Assembly: GCA_002455915.1 (NCBI GenBank)
Contig: DKLU01000146.1
Coordinates: 14,831-21,205 of the forward strand
DNA: 6,375 bases
Direction of reading: 5' to 3'
From: Chryseobacterium sp. UBA6632
GTDB lineage: Bacteria > Bacteroidota > Bacteroidia > Flavobacteriales > Weeksellaceae
In this document: in pieces, positions 1 through 4,519 of the stretch
Layout: every line of letters starts with the position of its first letter
Numbering within the stretch: position 1 is the first letter of the stretch
Translations under genes and position numbers: made by a program
Notes under the pieces: model-generated
Told to the model about the DNA's origin: nothing
The model's input: only the letters and a program-made list of their open reading frames with translations
Databases searched by the model: none

Positions 1-10
1 AATGGTTTTG

Positions 11-36
11 CCTACTTTTCCCGAAAGAAAAGTAGG
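11..36. terminator. Perfect hairpin in the left-end spacer
   Basis: CCTACTTTTC (11-20) pairs perfectly over 10 bp with GAAAAGTAGG (27-36) across the 6-nt loop CCGAAA. It lies downstream of the stop codon of the minus-strand CHAD gene, so it could end that transcript, although no clean T run follows on that strand. It could equally be an intergenic palindromic repeat. I see no gene in bases 1-112. Confidence 0.45.
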
Positions 37-112
37 TCACCGAAGGTATATCCTGAAATTGAATGAGAACTCGGCATGACTCCGCTATGAAGTTAACTTG
101 GGAACTAAAACT

Positions 113-532
113 TTATTTCCAAAAAATATCTTTAGTCGATAAAGCCTGTAGTTTCTTTGCCGCTTTCTTTGCAACATGCGGTTGTTGAGCCTTAACCCAG
201 CCTAAAGCAAATAAAAACTGAGGATGCTCGGTAGCTTGTTGCTCAAAGATATGTTCAGCCACAAACAGATCATTATAGAAGCCTAAATACTCCTGAATCG
301 GCTGTAACTTATTTAAAAATTGCTGAACCTGTTTTTCTGGGTAAATTCCTGCAATAAAGTCGATGCAATAACGCAATTGTTTAACGCGCTTACGGGTACG
401 ATGTTGTTGTTCCACCGCTAAGCTTGAAAACTGAGCTGCATCTTTCAGTATCTTTTGATACAGCTTGGTTAAGCTTTTGGCAGCTTGTTTAGAAAGTTTG
501 GATTTTGAATTTATCAAGAACTTTTTAAGCAA
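113..532 (-). CDS. CHAD-domain protein, C-terminal half (N-terminus lost at junction)
   Basis: This reading frame encodes about 139 residues matching the second half of a CHAD domain, an all-helical domain with conserved histidines and basic residues thought to bind polyphosphate or other polyanions. The diagnostic stretch is HRTRKRVKQLRYCIDFI near residues 44-60, followed by LNKLQPIQEYLGFYNDL, the family's 'LQ.LLG..NDL' helix. Whole CHAD proteins are usually over 250 residues, so the first helical repeat is missing. The only in-frame start nearby is a TTG at 530-532, and the frame stays open a little further into sequence that matches an RNA ligase on the other strand, so this is truncation rather than a short gene. 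The protein is rich in Lys and Gln, and its style looks gammaproteobacterial (Acinetobacter-like from memory), unlike the rest of the window. CHAD membership is fairly sure; the origin is inference. Confidence 0.75.
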   Translation of the reverse strand: MLKKFLINSKSKLSKQAAKSLTKLYQKILKDAAQFSSLAVEQQHRTRKRVKQLRYCIDFIAGIYPEKQVQQFLNKLQPIQEYLGFYNDLFVAEHIFEQQATEHPQFLFALGWVKAQQPHVAKKAAKKLQALSTKDIFWK

Positions 533-545
533 TCCGGAGAATAAT

Positions 546-650
546 ATGGAAGGTATCGTTTTCCATCATACAGCGGATCATCGTATGTGCAAAATCAGGA
601 AATCTGATTTTGGGGTACGTAGAAAAGTATCAAAAGAACTTATTGTTTAA
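546..650 (+). pseudogene. RNA ligase, C-terminal fragment (motifs IV and V only)
   Basis: About 34 codons reading MEGIVFHHTADHRMCKIRKS and ending ...KELIV. EGIVFHH fits nucleotidyltransferase motif IV (EGxVx) and CKIRKSDFG fits motif V (K-x-K) of ATP-dependent RNA ligases of the Rnl1-like or 'RNA ligase family' type. These enzymes seal 5'-phosphate and 3'-OH RNA ends through a lysyl-AMP intermediate. The catalytic KxDG motif I and motifs III/IIIa are absent, because the sequence immediately upstream belongs to a CHAD gene on the opposite strand. The frame is open back to 465, but that part is antisense to CHAD coding sequence and is not ligase. The ATG at 546 is just the first methionine after the junction. 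A terminator follows 10 bases after the stop. The fragment cannot be an active ligase as it stands; if the junction is an assembly artefact, the real locus probably has a full gene. Confidence 0.6.
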
Positions 651-660
651 AATAAAGATT

Positions 661-694
661 AAGTTTCGGTAATTCATTTTATCGAAACTTTTTT
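661..694 (+). terminator. Rho-independent terminator after the RNA ligase fragment
   Basis: A 12-bp stem pairs 661-672 (AAGTTTCGGTAA) with 679-690 (TTATCGAAACTT) with one G.T pair, closed by the 6-nt loop TTCATT and followed by a T run at 689-694. It sits 10 nt after the ligase stop codon and separates that gene from the RNase Z-like gene. Confidence 0.85.
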
Positions 695-741
695 ACGTGT
701 TAAATTGAGCTATAAAAAATTATTTAATATTCAGGAGGTTT

Positions 742-817
742 GTCATTCTGACGAAGGAAGAATCTCAACGTTAAGTATTAGAGATTCTTCACTCCACTTC
801 GTTTCATTCAGAATGAC
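742..817. repeat. Palindromic interspersed repeat, copy 1
   Basis: The ends GTCATTCTGA (742-751) and TCAGAATGAC (808-817) are perfect inverted repeats. An inner pair, GAAGAATCTC (757-766) and GAGATTCTTC (781-790), is also perfect, so the unit folds into a long hairpin. A second copy with the same arms and a changed loop lies at 1850-1925, so the two bracket the RNase Z-like gene. It resembles REP/MITE-like elements of flavobacterial genomes (from memory). No open frame lies inside it. Confidence 0.85.
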
Positions 818-857
818 AGAAGAAGTAATTGAATATGGTTAAAAAAATTAAAAAGAA

Positions 858-1802
858 ATGTTACAGGCAGAAATAAAAAGTCTTTTAAAAGAAGACATCA
901 GTATATTAATAAAAGTTCCAAACTCGGCAAAGCATTATTTATGCGATTGTGGTGAAGCGAGTTTGTTGACGGTGAAAGAAGTTCAATCCGTTTCGGCGGT
1001 TTTCATCAGTCATACTCACATTGATCATTTTTCAAATTTTGATGGAATTTTCAGACATCAAATTGGAAGCGGTGAAAAAATCGTGATTTGCGGACCGAAA
1101 AATATTCATCAACAAATTGAAGCCAGATTAAAATCTTACACTTGGAATTTAATTGATGAAAATGCTATTGAATATGAAATCCGAGAAATCGTTTCGAAAG
1201 AAGAAATTAATGTCTATAAAATTCGTCCTCCACATTGGAATCTTGAATTCATTGAAACTCAGAATTTCCTTTTTGAAGATGAATATGTAAATGTTGATTT
1301 TGCCATTCTCGATCACAAAACAGATTCCATCGCTTATCTGTTTAAGGAAAAAGATTCGGTCACTTTTAATGAAAATGCTTCTGAATTTAAAAAAGGAAAA
1401 TGGATCAGCGAATTGAAAACAGCTTTTGAAAACAACGATTCCGATAAAGAAATTCAGATTGAAGAAACAGTTTATAAAGCTTCAGATTTATTTCATTTTT
1501 TGACACGAAATGCAGGATATAAATTAGGCGTCATTATGGATCATGCAGTTTGTGAGGACAATTATGAAAAAATCAAAGCGGTTTTCAAAAATGCGGATAT
1601 GGTTTACATCGAAACATTTTACAAAGATGAAGATCGGGAATTTGCAAAAATCAATTATCATAGTTTCGCATCCGCATCTGGAAAAATTATGAATGAATGT
1701 GAGGTGAAAGAAGCAATCCCAATTCATTTTTCAAGAAGATATGTCGAAACCGATAAGCTGGAAATTGAAACTGCTTTTTATAAAGCATTTCAAGGAAATT
1801 AA
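858..1802 (+). CDS. RNase Z-like MBL-fold metallohydrolase
   Basis: A 314-residue metallo-beta-lactamase-fold protein. Metal-binding motif HTHIDH is at residues 52-57; further likely ligands are H153 (AILDH), D228 (VIMDH) and H290. The last lies in HFSRRY, which matches the HFSxRY motif typical of RNase Z/ElaC enzymes. IETFY (251-255) and the SYH-like NYHSF (267-271) sit where RNase Z has its HEAT and HST motifs. RNase Z cuts tRNA precursors after the discriminator base. I cannot see the glycine/proline-rich flexible arm (exosite) that grips tRNA, and the middle (about 165-210) is instead an acidic, lysine-rich insert, so substrate choice may differ. The ATG at 858 follows an A-rich leader, as is usual in Bacteroidota. 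It may be housekeeping tRNase Z-related or specialised for the RNA genes downstream; the context of ligase, exonuclease and tRNA mimics favours an RNA substrate. Confidence 0.82.
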   Translation: MLQAEIKSLLKEDISILIKVPNSAKHYLCDCGEASLLTVKEVQSVSAVFISHTHIDHFSNFDGIFRHQIGSGEKIVICGPKNIHQQIEARLKSYTWNLIDENAIEYEIREIVSKEEINVYKIRPPHWNLEFIETQNFLFEDEYVNVDFAILDHKTDSIAYLFKEKDSVTFNENASEFKKGKWISELKTAFENNDSDKEIQIEETVYKASDLFHFLTRNAGYKLGVIMDHAVCEDNYEKIKAVFKNADMVYIETFYKDEDREFAKINYHSFASASGKIMNECEVKEAIPIHFSRRYVETDKLEIETAFYKAFQGN

Positions 1803-1849
1803 TTAAAAATATTTATTAAACTAAAACTACAATCTTATACGGTAAGTTT

Positions 1850-1925
1850 GTCATTCTGACGAAGGAAGAATCTCAACATCAATTATTATAGATTCTTCAT
1901 TACACTTCGTTTCATTCAGAATGAT
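1850..1925. repeat. Palindromic interspersed repeat, copy 2
   Basis: Same unit as 742-817: GTCATTCTGA at 1850-1859 and TCAGAATGAT at 1916-1925 form the outer arms, with the inner GAAGAATCT / AGATTCTTC arms conserved and the central loop diverged. It lies 48 nt after the RNase Z-like stop codon. It may act as a hairpin that trims or attenuates readthrough into the phosphoesterase gene, but no T run marks it as an ordinary terminator. Confidence 0.85.
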
Positions 1926-1971
1926 AGTGAGAACGCTGAAATTTTACAGTTAAAAACAAACAATTAAAAAA

Positions 1972-2535
1972 ATGAAACCCAATATATTTTTCACAGCAGA
2001 CCACCATTTTGGTCACGAAAATATTATAAAATTCTCAGAAAGACCTTTTGAGTCTTTAGAACAGATGAATGAAGAACTCATCAAACGATGGAATGAAAGG
2101 ATCGGCGAGAACGATACGGTCTATCATTTAGGTGATATGAGTTTAGGCAAACCTGATTTCACGAAAGAAATTTTGGATCGGTTAAATGGAAATATTCATT
2201 TAATAAAAGGCAATCACGAAGGTGCGGCTCTGACTTATCCTAAACGATTCGCGTCTATCAGAGATTATCACGAACTAAAAATCGATGAGCCTGAAAACAG
2301 CAATGGCAAACAAAAAATCATCCTTTTTCATTACGCCATGAGAACTTGGAATGGTTCACATCGCGGAGTTTGGCAACTTTACGGTCATTCACACGGAACT
2401 TTGCCGGATGATGAAATGGCTCTGAGCTTCGATGTCGGTGTAGATTGTCATAATTTTTATCCAATTTCTTACGAAGAAGTTAAAGAATTTATGAAAAAGA
2501 AAAAGTGGACTCCGCCATTTGCTCCGAGAAATTAA
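1972..2535 (+). CDS. Calcineurin-like metallophosphoesterase
   Basis: A compact 187-residue metallophosphoesterase with every core motif: D10-x-H12 in TADHHFGH, G54-D55 in HLGDMS, GNHE at 80-83, H120 in LFHYAMRTW, and GHSHG at 138-142. These residues bind two metal ions and hydrolyse phosphate mono- or diesters. The N-terminal TADHHFGHENII signature belongs to the small 'metallophosphatase YfcE/phage-like' group commonly found beside RNA-repair or phage genes (from memory). There is no signal peptide or membrane segment, so it should be cytoplasmic. Its stop lies 97 nt before the exonuclease start, on the same strand. In this context a role in removing 3' or 2',3'-cyclic phosphate from RNA ends is attractive but is inference from neighbours; the sequence alone gives only the fold and an intact active site. 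Confidence 0.85.
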   Translation: MKPNIFFTADHHFGHENIIKFSERPFESLEQMNEELIKRWNERIGENDTVYHLGDMSLGKPDFTKEILDRLNGNIHLIKGNHEGAALTYPKRFASIRDYHELKIDEPENSNGKQKIILFHYAMRTWNGSHRGVWQLYGHSHGTLPDDEMALSFDVGVDCHNFYPISYEEVKEFMKKKKWTPPFAPRN

Positions 2536-2543
2536 TAAGATGG

Positions 2544-2620
2544 AAGCTAGATGCGAGAAGATGGAAGTTTTTACAGCGCGTAATTTACTTTCTGCCTCCA
2601 ACTTCGCGCTTCTATCCTCT
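2544..2620. repeat. Imperfect GGAAG/CTTCC inverted repeat before exonuclease 1
   Basis: The spacer between the phosphoesterase and the exonuclease is made of GGAAG-rich sequence in its left half and CTTC-rich sequence in its right half. GAGAAG...GGAAGTT (about 2559-2578) pairs imperfectly with AACTTCGCGCTTCT (about 2600-2613). A related element precedes the second exonuclease at 3183-3262. In-frame codons run back to 2519, but they are this repeat read as protein. Confidence 0.55.
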
Positions 2621-2632
2621 AAACCAAAAATT

Positions 2633-3178
2633 ATGAAAACAACCAATGAAATAATCATTATCGATTTGGAAGCCACATGTTGGGAAAACGATAAAATTCC
2701 GACCGGACAAAAAACCGATATTATAGAAATAGGAATTTGCGAATTAAACAGAACAACACAAGAAATTTCCAAGAAACAAAGCATTTATGTAATTCCCGAA
2801 AGGTCTAAAATCAATAAATTTTGTACAAATCTCACGGGAATTACACCACAATTAATTGAAGAAAAAGGAATCTATTTCGAAGAAGCCTGCGAAAAAATCA
2901 GAGATGAGTATCATTCAACTCAGCTTACTTGGGCCGGTTTTGGAAATTTTGATAAAGAGCAAATCGTAGAACAATGCGATTATCTCGGAATTGAAAATCC
3001 TTTTTCTGAAAATTATATCAATGTGATGTATCAATTCAAAAATTACATCGGGCATTATAAAATGATGGGCTTAAAAAGAGCCCTGAATTATATGAACATG
3101 GATTTTGAAGGCAGTCATCATAGCGGAGCAGACGATGCCTACAACGCCGCCAAAATTTTGAGGGAAATTTTGGTGTGA
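2633..3178 (+). CDS. DEDDh 3'-5' exonuclease, KapD/ERI-1 type
   Basis: A 181-residue exonuclease of the DnaQ-like DEDDh fold. Exo I is D11-x-E13 in IIIIDLEATCW, the signature of the KapD/ERI-1/3'hExo subgroup that trims structured RNA 3' ends. Exo II is D107 in FGNFDKEQI, and Exo III is H163...D168 in HHSGADDA, giving a full catalytic set. The start at 2633 is chosen over an in-frame ATG at 2519 because the latter overlaps the phosphoesterase gene and adds 38 residues of translated repeat, and because the neighbouring paralogue begins with the same MKTT(N/D) residues. In the ERI-1 family the substrate is typically the 3' overhang of an RNA stem-loop, which fits a locus containing hairpin-rich non-coding RNA. 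It probably shares a transcript with the upstream phosphoesterase. KapD in Bacillus is linked to sporulation control, a role that does not apply here. Confidence 0.88.
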   Translation: MKTTNEIIIIDLEATCWENDKIPTGQKTDIIEIGICELNRTTQEISKKQSIYVIPERSKINKFCTNLTGITPQLIEEKGIYFEEACEKIRDEYHSTQLTWAGFGNFDKEQIVEQCDYLGIENPFSENYINVMYQFKNYIGHYKMMGLKRALNYMNMDFEGSHHSGADDAYNAAKILREILV

Positions 3179-3182
3179 ATTT

Positions 3183-3262
3183 GGGCTGGAAGTCTGAAGC
3201 TGGAGGCTGGAAGTACATTACGCACTATAAAAACTTCCATCTTCCCACATCCATCTTCCCAC
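3183..3262. repeat. GGAAG/CTTCC inverted repeat before exonuclease 2
   Basis: The left arm (about 3183-3214) is repeated CTGGAAG/CTGAAG; the right arm (about 3232-3262) is repeated CTTCCATC/CTTCCCAC. They pair imperfectly across a ~17-nt loop. The same type of element lies before the first exonuclease gene, so each exonuclease has one directly upstream. Similar spacers are, from memory, common in Chryseobacterium genomes, which makes them an interspersed repeat rather than an operator. Confidence 0.6.
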
Positions 3263-3288
3263 CATTAACAATTAACTTTTTTAAACAA

Positions 3289-3829
3289 ATGAAAACAACA
3301 GACAATATATTAATTATAGACCTTGAAGCCACGTGTTGGAATGACCGACCGCCGAGAGGTCAGGAAAGTGAAATCATCGAGTTTGCATAATGGATGCAAA
3401 AACCGGTAAGATTTCCAAAAATGAGGGATTTTAGTAAAACCTCAATTTTCAAAAGTGAGTCCTTTTTGTACGGAACTTACTTCCATCACACAGAAAATGC
3501 TTGATGAGGAAGGTATTTTGATGGAAGATGCATTAGATATTCTGAGAGTAGAATACGATTCTGAAGATCTGACTTGGGCAAGCTATGGAAACTACGATTT
3601 GAATATGCTTCAAAATCAGGCAAGAAGATTCAATATCGATTATCCTTTAAGTGACGATCATATTAACGTGAAAACTTTGTTCGGAGAATTGCATCCGACA
3701 GTTCGTAAAAGTGTCGGTATGGCAAGAGCTTTAGGAGAATTGAATCTCAAGCTTGAAGGCACGCATCATAGAGGTGTTGATGATGCCAAAAATATTGCGA
3801 AAATATTGCATTGGTGTCTGCAACAATAA
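3289..3829 (+). pseudogene. Second DEDDh exonuclease paralogue, broken by two frameshifts
   Basis: The start MKTTDNILIIDLEATCWNDR carries Exo I (D11, E13), but the frame stops at 3388-3390. Reading continues in the next frame from ATA at 3387 (IMDAKTGKISKNEG) up to ~3427, then in the third frame from ATT at 3428 (ILVKPQFSKVSPFCTELTSI) to the TAA at 3827-3829. The later part keeps Exo II (YGNYDLNML) and Exo III (HHRGVDDA). Comparison with the intact paralogue upstream suggests that EFGICIMD was the original text. Restoring GGAATTT would repair the first break, so 7 nt appear lost between TTTG direct repeats; the second break needs one extra base in the GGG run at 3425-3427. All catalytic residues survive, so the damage is recent, or the second break is a base-calling error. 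The protein is clearly diverged from its neighbour, so the duplication is old. The GTG at 3455 could restart translation but would lack Exo I. Confidence 0.85.
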
Positions 3830-3830
3830 T

Positions 3831-3865
3831 AATGTAACAATTTAGCAATCTAAAAATGTAACAAT
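3831..3865. repeat. Direct repeats of AATGTAACAAT
   Basis: AATGTAACAAT occurs at 3831-3841 and again at 3855-3865, separated by a TTAGCAATC-containing spacer. It falls between the exonuclease pseudogene stop and its terminator. Short repeats of this type are scattered in flavobacterial intergenic DNA (from memory); no function is evident. Confidence 0.6.
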
Positions 3866-3866
3866 G

Positions 3867-3893
3867 ACTCCCTTTCAAAAAGGGAGTTTTTTT
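3867..3893 (+). terminator. Rho-independent terminator after exonuclease 2
   Basis: ACTCCCTTT (3867-3875) pairs perfectly with AAAGGGAGT (3879-3887) around a tight CAA loop, followed by a seven-T run at 3887-3893. It ends the protein-coding transcript 38 nt after the exonuclease stop and separates it from the non-coding region that follows. Confidence 0.9.
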
Positions 3894-3902
3894 ATTGACA
3901 TA

Positions 3903-4055
3903 GGAAAATGAAGCGTCAAGAAAATTAATTCTGTGAACGTTAAGAAAATTCTACTGTTTGAGCGCGAGACCAATACTGAATCGAAGAACAAATACCAGAT
4001 TCGCGCGAGTTTTAGAATTTTTAGAGAACAGAATTAATTTTTAGCGGAATTTTCC
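3903..4055. repeat. ~150-bp imperfect inverted-repeat element (MITE-like)
   Basis: GGAAAAT at 3903-3909 mirrors ATTTTCC at 4049-4055. Inside, AAAATTAATTCTGT (near 3920-3934) mirrors ACAGAATTAATTTTT (about 4028-4042), AAATTCTA (about 3946-3953) mirrors TAGAATTTTT (about 4013-4022), and GAGCGCGAG near 3960 mirrors CGCGCGAG near 4003. The whole block folds as one long cruciform with no open frame. It is either a non-autonomous mobile element or a large REP-type repeat. Confidence 0.6.
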
Positions 4056-4057
4056 AA

Positions 4058-4089
4058 GTCTTGAACTTTTGTTTCTTTTGTTTCAAGAC
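4058..4089. repeat. GTCTTGAA / TTCAAGAC hairpin
   Basis: GTCTTGAA (4058-4065) and TTCAAGAC (4082-4089) are a perfect 8-bp inverted repeat around a 16-nt T-rich loop. It abuts the inverted-repeat element ending at 4055 and may be part of the same repeat family. Confidence 0.6.
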
Positions 4090-4144
4090 AAAAGAAAATT
4101 ATTAAAAAAAAATAACAGCGCAAAAACAATGCGCAATTTCCCTT

Positions 4145-4153
4145 TTACTTTGC
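4145..4153 (+). promoter_or_regulatory. Possible flavobacterial -7 box for the non-coding RNA
   Basis: TTACTTTGC at 4145-4153 approximates the Bacteroidota -7 element TAnnTTTG and would set a start near 4158-4160, just before the first hairpin of the structured RNA. I could not find the usual TTG -33 box at the expected distance, so this is tentative. Confidence 0.3.
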
Positions 4154-4212
4154 ATCATCAAAATAGAACAACACTAAAATTTTGAAAAACAGGTTTTAGT
4201 CAAAATATCAGG

Positions 4213-4296
4213 CAGGTCTTGTTGAGTGTTTCTGTATAACACCATTGCAGAAGAATTTGTTGAGAAACATTATTTCGTTCTGTTCAACTTGACTTG
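4213..4296 (+). ncRNA. Y RNA-like stem with Ro-binding-helix features
   Basis: CAGGTC (4213-4218) pairs with GACTTG (4291-4296), a TT/TT mismatch follows (4219-4220 opposite 4289-4290), then GTTGA (4221-4225) pairs with TCAAC (4284-4288), with G.T pairs able to extend it inward. The 3' strand reads ACTTGACTT, and the 5' strand has GGTC. Y RNAs have a conserved Ro60-binding helix with GGUC on the 5' side and CUUGAC on the 3' side next to a mismatch or bulge. The enclosed arm contains GTGTT/AACAC (4226-4230, 4238-4242) and CAGAA/TTCTG pairs. The resemblance is by eye, and no Ro60 gene is in the window. Confidence 0.4.
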
Positions 4297-4327
4297 AAGG
4301 TTTCAGGAGTTTGCCAAAAAACTTCTA

Positions 4328-4421
4328 CCATGCGCTATGGGTCGGAGGTTCGAATCCTTCTATTTCCTTTGGGGAAATATAACTCAGCCCGGTTAGAGTA
4401 ATAGCTTTTTTGAATGCGTGG
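4328..4421 (+). ncRNA. Circularly permuted tRNA-like module 1
   Basis: Read in order: GCTAT (4334-4338, anticodon stem 3' strand), 5-nt variable loop GGGTC, T stem GGAGG/CCTTC around TTCGAAT (4344-4360), acceptor 3' strand TATTTCC (4361-4367), cap TTTGG, acceptor 5' strand GGAAATA (4373-4379, 7 perfect pairs), TA linker (positions 8-9), D stem ACTC/GAGT around AGCCCGGTTA (4382-4399), single A26, and ATAGC (4401-4405), a perfect complement of GCTAT. Every helix and linker has canonical tRNA length, and T8, A14, G15, G18G19, A21, C48 and the TTCRANY T loop are present. An outer stem CCATGC/GCGTGG (4328-4333, 4416-4421) may extend the anticodon side. The acceptor end is capped and CCA is absent, so it cannot be charged as it stands. 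Confidence 0.75.
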
Positions 4422-4492
4422 GTTCGATTCCCACTCTCGTTACGCACGAGATAGCTCAGTTGGCTAGAGCACTACATTTTTAACGTAGGTTG
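4418..4492 (+). ncRNA. Circularly permuted tRNA-like module 2 (Lys UUU-like)
   Basis: T stem GTGGG/CCCAC around TTCGATT (4418-4434), acceptor 3' strand TCTCGT (4435-4440), cap TACGC, acceptor 5' strand ACGAGA (4446-4451), TA linker, canonical D arm GCTC-AGTTGGCTA-GAGC (4454-4470), A26, then an anticodon-like hairpin CTAC...GTAG (4472-4488) with the 7-nt loop TTTTTAA, whose central triplet TTT would read lysine codons. Rejoining the halves would give almost a whole tRNA-Lys apart from the variable region, with one weak pair at each of positions 1-72 and 31-39. Its T stem overlaps the outer stem of module 1, so those two helices cannot coexist. It may be a tRNA mimic, a permuted tRNA gene, or debris of shuffled tRNA genes. 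Confidence 0.65.
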
Positions 4493-4519
4493 AAAATAGA
4501 CTCAAAATCTATTTTTTTT
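4493..4519 (+). terminator. Rho-independent terminator of the non-coding RNA
   Basis: AAAATAGA (4493-4500) pairs perfectly with TCTATTTT (4508-4515) around CTCAAAA, and an eight-T run spans 4512-4519. It starts directly after module 2, which marks the likely 3' end of the structured RNA and shows it is a transcribed unit separate from the slipin gene. Confidence 0.8.

Larger units (their letters stand above)
4173..4515 (+). ncRNA. Structured non-coding RNA locus with permuted tRNA-like modules (Y RNA/YrlA-like candidate)
   Basis: No protein gene fits here, yet stems occupy almost the whole interval. In order: hairpin 4173-4200 (ACTAAAA/TTTTAGT arms); a long stem 4213-4296; hairpin 4305-4326 (AGGAGTTT with AAACTTCT, one G.T); tRNA-like module 1 (4328-4421); tRNA-like module 2 (4418-4492); and a terminator (4493-4519). 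The RNA could be one ~350-nt transcript or be processed into several. Bacterial Y RNAs of the YrlA group combine a Ro-binding stem with a tRNA-mimicking module and are often found by RNA-repair genes (from memory). That is the closest known class, but two modules in tandem and an additional non-tRNA domain are unlike the single-module examples I know. Neighbours are 3'-5' exonucleases upstream and a slipin downstream, all on the same strand. Confidence 0.65.

Noticed and set aside
465..545. Plus-strand extension of the RNA ligase fragment
   Set aside because: This stretch is antisense to well-supported CHAD codons, begins with TTG and has no ligase similarity.
1524..1727. Minus-strand open frame inside the RNase Z-like gene
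   Set aside because: Antisense shadow of a well-supported gene, with cysteine- and phenylalanine-rich unlikely composition; the same applies to 2389-2784, 3036-3218, 5581-5829 and 5927-6157.
739..1930. CRISPR array or att sites formed by the repeated palindromes
   Set aside because: Only two copies, about 1.1 kb apart with a gene between them; no regular spacers, integrase or cas genes.
2519..2632. Upstream ATG for exonuclease 1 adding 38 residues
   Set aside because: It overlaps the phosphoesterase stop and the added residues are translated palindromic repeat; the paralogue starts at the equivalent of 2633.
4371..4442. Reading the segment as an ordinary, unpermuted tRNA (GGGGAAA... to ...TCTCGTTA)
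   Set aside because: The acceptor strands mostly fail to pair and the anticodon stem has no partner in that arrangement, whereas the permuted halves pair perfectly.
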